A stretch of 64,000 bases of DNA from JAFEBO01 sp036392375 (GTDB lineage Bacteria; Planctomycetota; Phycisphaerae; Phycisphaerales; UBA1924). The notes beneath the pieces were generated by a model, which saw only the letters and a program-made list of their open reading frames with translations, did no database searches and was not told where the DNA came from. Position 1 is the first letter of the stretch; the number at the start of each line of letters is the position of its first letter. The DNA lies in contig DASVYC010000036.1 in NCBI GenBank assembly GCA_036392375.1, forward strand, positions 54,761 to 118,760, read 5' to 3'. The position numbers were made by a program, and so were the translations under genes. Shown here one piece after another: positions 10,510-19,707 of this stretch.

Positions 10510-11220
10510 TTGGCGGCACGCAGCGCGACAGCCTGGCACACCCGATTGCTCCAAGCCGAGGAAGCCCTCGCACGCGCCCGCGAGGCGATCGCCAAGGGTG
10601 AGCGGCCGGACGATGCCCTCGCGGATGCCCTTCGTCAGATCGATCGGGCCAAGCTGGACATGCACGCCGCGGACCAGATCGGGGACACGCTGGGGCAGCT
10701 CGACCAATTGGTGTGGAACGCGTGGAACAAGAAGATCGCGCCCGACTCGGCGCTGGCGCGGGAGGGGAGTTTCACCCAGTCGCTCGCCCGCGTCCTGTCA
10801 GAAGGCGACGACCAGAGCCGCGCCAGAGCGCTGGACGAGGTGGAGCGATCGCTGGCCTCGACGCGCCGGATCATCGCGGCCCTGATCGCGGCGATCGCCC
10901 AGGCGTCGGAGCGATTCGCGAGCCGGCACGTGATGCGGTTCGGGGTGGACACCATCGAGCGGGTGGCGCAGGCGGAAAACGGACGAACCAACGCACGCGT
11001 GGGCAACCCCGACGCGGCGGCGTGGCGTAAGTACAAAGAACTGATGGGTGAAACGGCGGGCGCGGCGGAGGCCAACATCGAGGCCGAGATCCTCCGCGCC
11101 GTCGCCGAATTCACCGAGTCGCTCGCGGGAACGTTCGCGAGCGCCGAGCGTGACAACCTCTCGCAGTCTCAGCTCCGCAGCCGGGGCGGGGCTCCCGGAG
11201 AGGCCGGAGGATCGCAATGA
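10510..11220 (+). CDS. Type VI secretion-associated TagH-like C-terminal domain protein (no FHA)
   Basis: About 236 residues from a TTG at 10510, which has AGGAG ten bases upstream; an ATG at 10282 is in frame but adds a leader without conserved features. The segment from LGQLDQLVWNAWNK to the end, with MRFGVDTIERVAQAENGR and then AAWRKYKELMGETAGAAEANIEAEILRA, resembles the C-terminal domain of TagH proteins, where a Trp-x-x-Tyr/Lys-x-x-Leu segment followed by an acidic helix is typical. The N-terminal FHA domain of TagH is absent. The stop overlaps the next start (ATGA), so it is translationally coupled to tssL. It probably acts on the cytoplasmic side of the TssL/TssM complex. Assignment rests on weak similarity plus context. 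Confidence 0.55.
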   Translation: MAARSATAWHTRLLQAEEALARAREAIAKGERPDDALADALRQIDRAKLDMHAADQIGDTLGQLDQLVWNAWNKKIAPDSALAREGSFTQSLARVLSEGDDQSRARALDEVERSLASTRRIIAALIAAIAQASERFASRHVMRFGVDTIERVAQAENGRTNARVGNPDAAAWRKYKELMGETAGAAEANIEAEILRAVAEFTESLAGTFASAERDNLSQSQLRSRGGAPGEAGGSQ

Positions 11221-11930
11221 GTTTGCTCGAACTCGTCGAGCCGATCTTGCAGCAGGTCTGCCGTCTCAACCGCCTTGCCCGCAAGGGAGCGGCGATCGAT
11301 CTCTCGGTCGTGCGTTCGGAGCTGCGTGCGGCCCTCAATGACGCACGCGCCAAGGCCTCGGCCGACCCCGACGTGATGCGCGGCTTCGAGACCGTCGAGC
11401 CCTCGCTCCTGGTCTTCATCGATTCGAGCGTGCGGTCGATGCGGGCCGGGTTCGCGGGCGTGTGGAAGCCCCTGGCCCCTGAGCGAGGCGTGGAATCGTC
11501 GGTGCGGGTGATCGAGGAAGCGATCGAGAAAGCTCTGAAGGACGACTCGCCGGGCTCGTCGGAGCGGCTGGGTGTGTTCGCGCAGGTCCTGGGGCTTGGG
11601 TGTCCGAACATCTACGCGGGCAGCCGCGAGGCGGGGGCGAAGAAGCTGGGCGAGATCCTGCCCCGGCTGTCGGCGCTGGCGGAGGTCGATCAGACCCAGC
11701 GGATCTGCCCGGAGGCGTACAAGAACGTGGACGGCCGCATGCTGACGCTGCCGCCGGCGCGGAGCCTGACGACGGTGGCGATCGCGGCGGTCGGGATGCT
11801 GGCGGTGGTGGTGGTTGCGTACTTCGCGCTCTTCACGCGCGCGTCGGGGGACCTGCGTGACACGTTGCAGAAGATCCAGAACGCGTCCGTGACGGACGCC
11901 CGGAACTCCGACGCCGGGGGTGTCAAGTGA
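11217..11930 (+). CDS. tssL: TssL/DotU (IcmH)-like inner-membrane protein
   Basis: A 237-residue protein with an all-helical cytoplasmic domain (1-180) and one C-terminal membrane helix (about 183-206, TTVAIAAVGMLAVVVVAYFALF), the topology of TssL/DotU. The pre-helix CPEAYKNVDGRM also resembles the family. TssL normally binds TssM and TssK and anchors the type VI baseplate to the inner membrane. It overlaps the previous gene by ATGA and the next by GTGA, so all three should be co-translated. No peptidoglycan-binding (OmpA) extension is present. Similarity is moderate; the order TssL-TssM-TagF strongly supports the call. Confidence 0.75.
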   Translation: MSLLELVEPILQQVCRLNRLARKGAAIDLSVVRSELRAALNDARAKASADPDVMRGFETVEPSLLVFIDSSVRSMRAGFAGVWKPLAPERGVESSVRVIEEAIEKALKDDSPGSSERLGVFAQVLGLGCPNIYAGSREAGAKKLGEILPRLSALAEVDQTQRICPEAYKNVDGRMLTLPPARSLTTVAIAAVGMLAVVVVAYFALFTRASGDLRDTLQKIQNASVTDARNSDAGGVK

Positions 11931-14900
11931 GTCTGACCGCCGCTTTGTCGGACGGATTGTCATTCGGGTTTGCGTTCGGGGCCGCCAAGAGTGCTTCGTG
12001 GGGCGTGGCGCTCACGGCGCTGGCGGCGGGTGAGTATTCCGAACTGCTCAAGCTCATCCCCAAGGACGGGACGTTCCTCGCCACCCTCGGCATCGGCGCC
12101 GTCGTGGTCTCGCTGGCCATCGGCGCGTTCCAGTGGTTCATCTCGATCCGCGACAAGGCCAAGGGCGTGCCCTTCGCCGAGCTCGTCAAGGGTGCTGTGG
12201 GTGTGACGCCGGCGATCGCGGATCCGGCTCAGCGGGCGCGGCTGGACGACCTTCGTCGCAAGTTCGACGACGGCGTGCAGAAGTTCCGCGCCGCGGGCAA
12301 GGACCTGTACAGCCTGCCGTGGTATCTGCTCGTCGGCCCCGCGGGCAGCGGCAAGACCGAGGCGCTGCGGCACTGCAATGTGGGCTTCCCGCCCGGGCTG
12401 CAGGACTACCTCCAGGGCGCCGGCGGCACGCTCAACATGCACTGGTGGTTCACCAACCACGCCGTGGTGCTCGACACCGCCGGGCGCATGTTCATGGAGG
12501 GGGCGGGTCCGAACGCGGAGGGCGGGGGTGGCGGCGAGTGGGGCGAGTTCCTGAAGCTGCTCAAGCGCAGCCGTCCCAATCAACCCGTCAACGGCATGTT
12601 CCTGGTGATCGGCGCCGACAGCCTGATCCGCGACAAGAGCGAGGAGATCGAGAGCAAGGCCGGCCGCATCGCCCAACAGCTCGACACCATCCAGCGCACG
12701 CTCGACGTGCGTTTCCCGGTGTTTGTCATCATCACCAAGTGCGACCTGATCGCCGGGTTCCGCGAGTTCTTCGACAACGTCAGCGACCCCAACCTGCAGC
12801 ACCAGCTCCTGGGCTGGAGCAACCCCGATCAGCTCGACTCGCCCCTGCGGGTGGAGCTGGTTGAGGAGCACATGAAGGAAGTGAAGCAGCGGCTGACGGC
12901 ACGCCGGCTGGCGCTGGTCGCCGACAGCACGCGCTATGCACAGGGCACCGGCAAGCGGATGGACGAGGTGGACGAGCTGTACGCCCTGCCGGAGAACCTC
13001 GAGAAGGTAGTGCCGCGGTTGAAGCGGTACCTCGAGACCATCTTCGCCGGTGGCGAATGGAGCCCCAAGCCGCTGTTCCTACGGGGCATCTACTTCACCT
13101 CGTCGATGCGCGAGGGCGAGGCGCTCGACAACGATCTGGCCAAGGCGTTGGGCCTCACGCTCGACAGCCTGCCCGGCGGCAAGGTGTGGGAGAAGGAACG
13201 CTCGTTCTTCCTGCGCGATGTCTTCCTCGCCAAGGCCTTCCGCGAGAAGGGCCTGGTCACACGCGCCACCAACGTGCAGAAGCAGATCGCCAACCGGCGC
13301 TTCGCGATCCTCGGGTCGGTGGCGACGGCGGCGGCGTTGGTGCTGGGTTTCACGATCTACGGGCAGCGCGAGCTGACCCGATCGATCGAGGGGCCGCGCA
13401 GCTTCTGGAACTCGGTGGGCGTGGCGCTGGGTGTGATCGAGGCTCCCGCGGGCGAGGATTCGGGGGTTCCCACACAGGGGACGCAGGCGACTCGCGGCGA
13501 CACGGCGATCGTGCGGTACGAGGCACCCAACTGGGTCTACAGCGGCGAGCGCGCGGACGTGCAGTTGCCCGAGGGGATGGTGCCGCGGGCCAAGCTGCCG
13601 TCGCTGACGCTGCAGCGATCGACCGAGGGCGTGCGCGTGCCGCTGGTCTTTTCGCCCGCGGCGACCGTGGCGGGCGCGGGAGGCGGGTTCACACGAGAGC
13701 AGCGGGCGGCGCACGCGGCGGTGCTCGAGAAGACGGTGCTGAGGCCGCTGGTCGAAGGAGCGCGGCAGCGGCTGAGCGAGACGACGGCGTGGGACAGCCG
13801 TGCGACCGGCGCGCTGGCGGAGATGATCCGTCTCGAGACTCTGAAGCTGAACCTGGCGCCGGCGGGCGGGCCGCGGGCGACGCTGGTGGACCTCAAGTCG
13901 TTGTTCAACTTCGTGATGAACACCAAGCAGGCGCCCGAGGAACTCCGGTCGTGGCAGGACGCGATCGACGCGACGTACGGCGTCGGCGCGACGGGCGGCA
14001 AGCTGCCCTGGCCGCCGGCGAGCCTCAAGGTTGGCGAGGTCGCGGCCCTGCGGCCGATCCGCGAGGGCCTCGAGAAGTTCGCGGCGAGCTGGCCCGAGCG
14101 CGCCAAAGGCGACGAGTTCGCGCTGGGACGCTTGTCGCTTTTGGCCGATGCCCTCGCGGCCTTCCGCGCCGAGGAAACACGCCTGCAGAGCCTGCGGGGG
14201 ATGCCGACGCCCGAGGGCAAGGCGACCGAGCTTGTGCAGACCGCGGCGGAGCTGGAGTCGTTCCAGGTCGAGGCACGGACGCGGCTGGAGACGCTCGCCG
14301 CTGCGGCGGGCAGGGCCGATGAACTGCTGCAGTCGATGAAGCTCGACGCGGCAGAGCTAGCCAGCGGGATCGACGCGACCAAGCGCGAGGCGCTCGAGCA
14401 GATCTCCGCCGAGTACGCGCTCCTGATCGCGCAGCTCCCCACGCTGCCCGAGGGCGATACATCCGCCATCGAGCCCGCCCCGGCCGGTGAGATCCGCCAG
14501 TTGATCGTGGCGCGGCGCGACAGCGCGGAGAAATCCCTGGACGCCTCGGCGGGTCGCGTGAACGCTCGCCTCTCGCCCCTGCTGCCCATGGTCGCGACCG
14601 GCGCGGGCGGGGAAGAGGTTGCGTACCGCGTCCGCCTCAACGCCTATCAGCGCGGGGCGCAGGAGCTTTTCGAGCGGGCGGCCGCGGCCGAGGGCGAGTG
14701 GTACGGGTTGGCCGATCGCCTCCGCGAGCTCGATACACGCGTGGACCGGGCGCGGGCGGACATCGAGTCGATCGCTCGCGGCGTGTCCGACCCTTCGGCA
14801 CGAACCGCGACGGTCGGCGTGGCGATGAACCTGGCCCGCACGGCCCGCGCTGCGGGCGCGTCGGAGGTCCTCCGCGCGTTTCTGGCGAAGCTGCCCGAGT

Positions 14901-16411
14901 CCGCCGACGGCGTGCGGGCGGCGGTGCGTTCAATCGCGGAGAGTAAGGGGCTCACGGCGCTCACCAAGCCCACGATCGCGATGCTGGGGCTGCAGGGCGG
15001 GGAGATCCCGCTCGCGTACGCCCCGCAGGCGGCGGGCGTCGTGCTGCAGGGCTTGTCGCGGGCTGAGCAGGAAGTCAGCGGCGGCGGCGCCGCGGTGGAC
15101 CGGGCGCTGCTCGCGGTGGAGATCAAGTCACGCGGGCGGGGGCTCGACGAGTACGCCCGGGCGTACGCCGACGCGTGGGCCGTGGGGCTCGTGAAGGAGA
15201 TGTCGCTCGCGGATTCGCTCGCCGGGTGGCCGGCACTGGGTCCGGCGCTCTCGGCGAACGCTGAGAAGCTGATCGACCGGGCCGCCGAGCTGCGAACGCT
15301 GGCGTCGGCCGCGGCGGAGGCGATCGAGCCGCTGCCGGCGAGCATCCAATCGCTGCCCGAGGTCAAGGCCGCGGGAGAGCGGCTGCGTGCGACGGTGCGG
15401 GCGCTGTCGGACGAGGCGGCGCTGCGCAAGCGCGGGGACGCGCTGCGGGCGATCGCGTCGCTGGGCGGGCTGGACTGGCGTGCGGCACGGGCGACGCTCC
15501 TGGCCAGCGGCTCGGGCGAGGCGATGACCGATGCGCTCGCCACGCTCGCCGGGCCGGGCGCGATCAGCGACGAATCGCTGGCCCTGGGTGTGCTGCGAGC
15601 GTTACGGGACCAGTACGAGCGCAACGCACGCGACGCGGTGAAGCTGCTGGCGTCGTCGGAGCGCTGGCCCTTGTCGCGCAGCGGGGATCAGACCAAGCCG
15701 CTCGACGAGGCGGGCTTGCTGCAGGCGGTGGACGCGTCGGAGCTTCTCTCGGGTGGCGTCGGCGTCGCTCCGAGCGCCACGGGCGAGTTCCGCGATCTGT
15801 TGCTCGCGCTGCGCGGGCGTGGCGTGCTGAACGACGAGCAGCGCTCGCGGATCGAGCGGGTGCGAGGCGTGGCGTCGGCGCTGTCGTCGGGGCTGGCACA
15901 GAAGCAACCGATCGTGGTCTCGATCGTGCCGGTGTGGAGCCGGCGTGACTTGGAGTCGCTGCCGGCGCTGTCGTCGCTGGGGGTGGCCAGCGCGGGCGAC
16001 GTGGTGGAGTGGTTCGAGCAGATGGAGGTTGTGCCGGCCGGCGGCGCTGCGCTGCCTCGGGTCACGCTCCGGGGGCTCGATGCCGCTCGCGCCGCGGAGC
16101 TGGTGCGTCAGCTCTCGCTCAAGAGCCCGGGCCCGGGCGTGACGATCCGGTTCTATCGCAACCTGGGCGATGCGGCACCGGCTGGCGAGACGACGCTGAG
16201 CGGTCCGTGGGTGGCGGCGGCGGTGGCGCTGCTTCCCGGGGCTCGGCCGACGGCCCTCGGGCCCGACAACCGCGGGGCGGCGTGGATCGTCCCCCTGCCG
16301 GTGGTCGAGACCGAAACCAAGCAGACGTACCACCTGTGGCTGAACGTGACGTTCTCCTCGCCCATGCCGCGGCCGGAGGATTGGCCCGGATCAACGAACT
16401 GGCCTCGCTAA
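11927..16411 (+). CDS. tssM: TssM/IcmF-like type VI secretion membrane-complex protein
   Basis: A 1494-residue giant, larger than typical TssM (about 1100-1300). N-terminal membrane helix about 49-72, then a cytoplasmic GTPase-like domain with Walker A GPAGSGKT (137-144), WWFTNHAVVLDTAGR (switch-like segment) and VIITKCDLI. A helix at about 458-480 (ILGSVATAAALVLGFTIYG) leads into a long periplasmic region of Ala/Glu/Arg-rich helices and a beta-rich C-terminus, as in the TssM periplasmic domain that contacts TssJ and crosses to the outer membrane. The start is a GTG overlapping the tssL stop. An intact Walker A implies nucleotide binding; some T6SS TssM proteins have lost it. tagF begins 10 bases downstream. 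Confidence 0.9.
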   Translation: MSLTAALSDGLSFGFAFGAAKSASWGVALTALAAGEYSELLKLIPKDGTFLATLGIGAVVVSLAIGAFQWFISIRDKAKGVPFAELVKGAVGVTPAIADPAQRARLDDLRRKFDDGVQKFRAAGKDLYSLPWYLLVGPAGSGKTEALRHCNVGFPPGLQDYLQGAGGTLNMHWWFTNHAVVLDTAGRMFMEGAGPNAEGGGGGEWGEFLKLLKRSRPNQPVNGMFLVIGADSLIRDKSEEIESKAGRIAQQLDTIQRTLDVRFPVFVIITKCDLIAGFREFFDNVSDPNLQHQLLGWSNPDQLDSPLRVELVEEHMKEVKQRLTARRLALVADSTRYAQGTGKRMDEVDELYALPENLEKVVPRLKRYLETIFAGGEWSPKPLFLRGIYFTSSMREGEALDNDLAKALGLTLDSLPGGKVWEKERSFFLRDVFLAKAFREKGLVTRATNVQKQIANRRFAILGSVATAAALVLGFTIYGQRELTRSIEGPRSFWNSVGVALGVIEAPAGEDSGVPTQGTQATRGDTAIVRYEAPNWVYSGERADVQLPEGMVPRAKLPSLTLQRSTEGVRVPLVFSPAATVAGAGGGFTREQRAAHAAVLEKTVLRPLVEGARQRLSETTAWDSRATGALAEMIRLETLKLNLAPAGGPRATLVDLKSLFNFVMNTKQAPEELRSWQDAIDATYGVGATGGKLPWPPASLKVGEVAALRPIREGLEKFAASWPERAKGDEFALGRLSLLADALAAFRAEETRLQSLRGMPTPEGKATELVQTAAELESFQVEARTRLETLAAAAGRADELLQSMKLDAAELASGIDATKREALEQISAEYALLIAQLPTLPEGDTSAIEPAPAGEIRQLIVARRDSAEKSLDASAGRVNARLSPLLPMVATGAGGEEVAYRVRLNAYQRGAQELFERAAAAEGEWYGLADRLRELDTRVDRARADIESIARGVSDPSARTATVGVAMNLARTARAAGASEVLRAFLAKLPESADGVRAAVRSIAESKGLTALTKPTIAMLGLQGGEIPLAYAPQAAGVVLQGLSRAEQEVSGGGAAVDRALLAVEIKSRGRGLDEYARAYADAWAVGLVKEMSLADSLAGWPALGPALSANAEKLIDRAAELRTLASAAAEAIEPLPASIQSLPEVKAAGERLRATVRALSDEAALRKRGDALRAIASLGGLDWRAARATLLASGSGEAMTDALATLAGPGAISDESLALGVLRALRDQYERNARDAVKLLASSERWPLSRSGDQTKPLDEAGLLQAVDASELLSGGVGVAPSATGEFRDLLLALRGRGVLNDEQRSRIERVRGVASALSSGLAQKQPIVVSIVPVWSRRDLESLPALSSLGVASAGDVVEWFEQMEVVPAGGAALPRVTLRGLDAARAAELVRQLSLKSPGPGVTIRFYRNLGDAAPAGETTLSGPWVAAAVALLPGARPTALGPDNRGAAWIVPLPVVETETKQTYHLWLNVTFSSPMPRPEDWPGSTNWPR

Positions 16412-16421
16412 GACCGCACGG

Positions 16422-17453
16422 ATGCTCAAGAAGATCTCGCAATGGCTGGGCGGGTTATCCGGCGCGTCCGCGGGCGCGGGGGAGCCGCTCGCGCAGATCT
16501 GTCTCTTCGGCAAACACCCGGGGTGGGACGACCACATGGAGGACCTGGGGCTTGTCACCCAGCGTCTCGTGGACGTGCGCCGGGCGCTCTACGCCGAGGG
16601 CATCGCGGGCAACATCGACAGCGGGGCATGGGAGAAGCTGAGCCACGAGGCGAAGATCGCGCGTTTCGATCACGCGCTGGTGTGGCGCTTCGGTGGGTCT
16701 GAGCTTGTCTACGGCCGCCTGTGGGCGAGCCGCGACGCCCGCGGGCGCGACAAGTACCCGATGGTGGCGTGCCTGCACTGCCGCGGGCTGCGCCTGGACA
16801 AGATGGCGCCGCGCGGGGCCGCGATCATCGAGCGCCTGACCAACGCGTGCCGGCACACCGACGATGCGCACAGCGTGCGGGGCGAGTTCCTGCGCGAGAG
16901 CGAGGCCGTCAAGGCCCAGGCCCCGGCGTTCATCGGGGTAAGCGAGGCATTTGATGCGGCGTGCCTGCGGCTGGCCGCGACCGACGCCGCGCTGCTCGCC
17001 GACGGCGGCGAGGGTCTCACACGGTGCTGCTACGCGATCTGGCGCGAGGGCGAGGCCGCCGCCAAGTCGATCAAGGCCGGCACCGAGCGCGGCTCGCACG
17101 TGCGCCTGCCGATCATCGACGCCGCCGAGCTCTCACTGGGCCGGGGCGGGAGCGCGTGGGTGTGGACGTGCGTCGCGCACGACGTGCTCGGGGAGCGTGG
17201 TGTCACGCACGACGGGCTCCTTGCGATCGAGGCGTTGGAACACGGGCATGTCGATCTCATCTGCTGCGGCGCCGAGAGTCGCTTTGCGCCCACGGAGCTG
17301 TTCTGCCTGAAGGCCGCCCGCGGCGCGATTCCCGCGGCGAACGAGGTGCCCTACACCATCGAGCCCGCGTTCGCGGCCTTGGTACAGGCACGGGCCTCGG
17401 CGTGGGCCAGCGACCGCGGGAGCGTGCGCGCGAACGGGGGTGCCAGCGCGTGA
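16422..17453 (+). CDS. tagF: TagF-like type VI secretion-associated protein
   Basis: A 343-residue soluble protein whose N-terminus contains ICLFGKHPGWDDHMEDLGL, the FGK-P-G/D signature of TagF (DUF2094), followed by FDHALVWRFGGSELVYGRLWASRDARGR. TagF is a cytosolic post-translational repressor of type VI secretion in Pseudomonas and Agrobacterium, often working with PppA phosphatase and the Fha protein. Here it follows tssM by 10 bases and its TGA overlaps the GTG of the outer-membrane transporter gene, so it is firmly within the operon. The C-terminal half (LGRGGSAWVWTCVAHDVLGER) is less typical and may be planctomycete-specific. Confidence 0.8.
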   Translation: MLKKISQWLGGLSGASAGAGEPLAQICLFGKHPGWDDHMEDLGLVTQRLVDVRRALYAEGIAGNIDSGAWEKLSHEAKIARFDHALVWRFGGSELVYGRLWASRDARGRDKYPMVACLHCRGLRLDKMAPRGAAIIERLTNACRHTDDAHSVRGEFLRESEAVKAQAPAFIGVSEAFDAACLRLAATDAALLADGGEGLTRCCYAIWREGEAAAKSIKAGTERGSHVRLPIIDAAELSLGRGGSAWVWTCVAHDVLGERGVTHDGLLAIEALEHGHVDLICCGAESRFAPTELFCLKAARGAIPAANEVPYTIEPAFAALVQARASAWASDRGSVRANGGASA

Positions 17454-19618
17454 CGCGGCCGCGGAACCAACCTCGCACAGCACTTCCCCGCCCAGAGGGA
17501 GGGGGCCGGGGGTCGGGTTCGACTGCGCCTTTCGCTCGGCGAGCAGGTCCGCAACCGTTCCGATGCGACGCTGGCGCGGCTTGGAGGCGAGCCGCGCTCG
17601 GGCTCGTCCTTTGCTGCGGCCTTGCCGCTCCCGCGATGGCGCAGCTTGTTCCTCCTGCGCCCCGTCGTCCGGAGCCGGAAAAGCCCACGCCTCCGCCGGG
17701 CGATCGCCCCGCCGCCGAGACTCCGGCGGCTCCGCCGCCCATCTCGCCGATCCCGCCCACGCTGTCGGTCCCGCTCGACGAGGACAACCTGCCGCAGGCC
17801 AGCACCACGCAGGAGGGCGGCCCGCCGTACAAGGTCCGGCGATTCGTGCTGCAGTACCGCAGCCAGCACCCGGACCTCCCGCCGCTCAGCGACCTGGCTC
17901 TCCTGCCGGTCGAGCTCGGGCTCACCGCCCAGGGGTACGTCGCGTACCGCGACGGCGTGCCGAAGGTCGTCATCCGCATCGGCGACACGTTCGGCAGCGT
18001 CCAGACCGGCGGCGCGAACTTCTTCCCCAGCGCGATCCTAAAGGTCAGCCAGGCCATCGTCGCCGAGTTGCAGCGCCGCCAGCTCATCGGGCTGTTCGTG
18101 CTGCCCTCGCCCGACGACATCGACGACCTCACGGGCGACGACCTGCGCGAACGGCGCGGCAAGACCGACCTGGGCATGACCATCTGGGCCGGCCTGGTTC
18201 GCGAGGTGCGCACCATCGCCGCGGGCGAGCGCGTGCCCGAGAGCGAGCAGCGCATCAACAACCCGCTGCACAAGCGGCTCATCGATCAGAGCCCGCTCAA
18301 GTCCGGCGACCTGCTCCGCAAGGACAAGCTCGACAACTTCGCTCTGCGGAAGAACCGTCATCCCGGCCGCCGCGTGGACGCGGCCCTCGGCCCGACGGAT
18401 CGCCCCGGCGAGGTTGTGCTCGACTACCTCGTGAGCGAGTCTCGCCCCTGGACGCTCTACGCCCAGCTCTCCAACACCGGCACCAAGCAGACCAACAACT
18501 GGCGCCAGCGCGTCGGCTTCACGCACAACCAGCTCACCAACCACGACGACGTCTTCCGGCTCGACTACGTCACCAGCTCGTTCAAGGACGTCAACGCGCT
18601 CAACGCGTCGTACGACCGTCCCCTCGGTGACAGCGGCGTCACGCTCCGCGGCTACGCGGGGTGGAACCAGTACACCGCCTCCGACGTCGGCCTCGCGGGG
18701 GAGACCTTCGAGGGCCAGGGCTCGATCTTCGGGGCCGAGGCCTCGGTGCTCCTCATGCAACGCCGCGAGTGGTTCCTGGACGCCAACCTGGGCGGGCGGT
18801 TCGAGGATATCCGCATCTTCAACAGCGCCGTGGATCAACGCGCGAGCTCAACGATCTTCACGGGATACGCGGGGCTGCGGCTGTCGCGGGAAACCGACGC
18901 CGCGACGACGCGCGTGGGTGTGACGCTCGACACCATGATGCCGTTCGTGACGGGCGTGCAGCAGTTCGACCTCAACGAGCTCGGACGCCTGAACCCCGAC
19001 GGGGCGTGGTCCACGTTCAAGTGGGAGGCCGAGCACGCGTTCTACCTTGAGCCCTTGCTGCGCGGGCACACCAACGCCGTGGCGCCGCCCAACGCCACCG
19101 ACACCAAGGGCATGACGCTCGCGCACGAGCTCGTCTTCTCGACTCGCGGGCAGTACTCGTTCGACAAGCGCCTCATCGCCAACGCCCAGCAGGTGGCGGG
19201 CGGCGTGTACAGCGTGCGCGGGTACCCGGAGTCCGTCGCCGCGGGCGACACGGTGTTCCTTGCGACCGCCGAGTACCGCTTCCACGTCCCCCGCATCCTC
19301 GCGGTCGAACCTGATCCCACCAAGACCAAGCTCTTCGGCCGTCCGTTCCGCTACTCGCCGCAGCAGCCGTACGGGCGTGCGGACTGGGACCTGATCTTCC
19401 GCGCGTTCGTCGATGTCGGCCGCACGGTGAACAGCCGCATCGAGACGTTCGAGAACAACGCCACGCTCATCGGCGCCGGCGTGGGCGTCGAGTTCCAGTT
19501 CCAGCAGAACCTCAGCGCCCGGCTCGACTACGGCGTGGCGCTGCGGAGCGTGCAAGCGACCGACCCGATCAGCGTCGGCGACGGGCGGCTGCACTTTGTG
19601 TTGACGCTGTTGTACTGA
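17450..19618 (+). CDS. Omp85/TpsB-family outer-membrane transporter (ShlB/FhaC-like)
   Basis: About 722 residues from a GTG at 17450 that overlaps the tagF stop. A long N-region is followed by a signal helix (residues 48-64, ending AMA) and a Pro-rich linker (about 66-100). Next comes a periplasmic POTRA-like region (from about 115, VRRFVLQYRSQHPDLPPL) and a C-terminal beta-barrel of alternating hydrophobic strands ending in FVLTLLY, whose terminal aromatic residue is typical of barrels. SVRGYPES at about 588-595 is the VRGY signature of the conserved loop-6 motif in TpsB/Omp85 transporters. TpsB proteins export a large beta-helical TpsA partner; no TpsA gene is visible nearby. Its place in a T6SS-like operon is the oddity. 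Confidence 0.85.
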   Translation: MTRPRNQPRTALPRPEGGGRGSGSTAPFARRAGPQPFRCDAGAAWRRAALGLVLCCGLAAPAMAQLVPPAPRRPEPEKPTPPPGDRPAAETPAAPPPISPIPPTLSVPLDEDNLPQASTTQEGGPPYKVRRFVLQYRSQHPDLPPLSDLALLPVELGLTAQGYVAYRDGVPKVVIRIGDTFGSVQTGGANFFPSAILKVSQAIVAELQRRQLIGLFVLPSPDDIDDLTGDDLRERRGKTDLGMTIWAGLVREVRTIAAGERVPESEQRINNPLHKRLIDQSPLKSGDLLRKDKLDNFALRKNRHPGRRVDAALGPTDRPGEVVLDYLVSESRPWTLYAQLSNTGTKQTNNWRQRVGFTHNQLTNHDDVFRLDYVTSSFKDVNALNASYDRPLGDSGVTLRGYAGWNQYTASDVGLAGETFEGQGSIFGAEASVLLMQRREWFLDANLGGRFEDIRIFNSAVDQRASSTIFTGYAGLRLSRETDAATTRVGVTLDTMMPFVTGVQQFDLNELGRLNPDGAWSTFKWEAEHAFYLEPLLRGHTNAVAPPNATDTKGMTLAHELVFSTRGQYSFDKRLIANAQQVAGGVYSVRGYPESVAAGDTVFLATAEYRFHVPRILAVEPDPTKTKLFGRPFRYSPQQPYGRADWDLIFRAFVDVGRTVNSRIETFENNATLIGAGVGVEFQFQQNLSARLDYGVALRSVQATDPISVGDGRLHFVLTLLY

Positions 19619-19707
19619 AAAGCGCAAAGCGATGAAGCTCAACTCAAGGCACCGCGATCGGTATGCCTTGGATTAGAGCTTTCTCGCGTTGAGTTTTGAG
19701 CTTTTCC

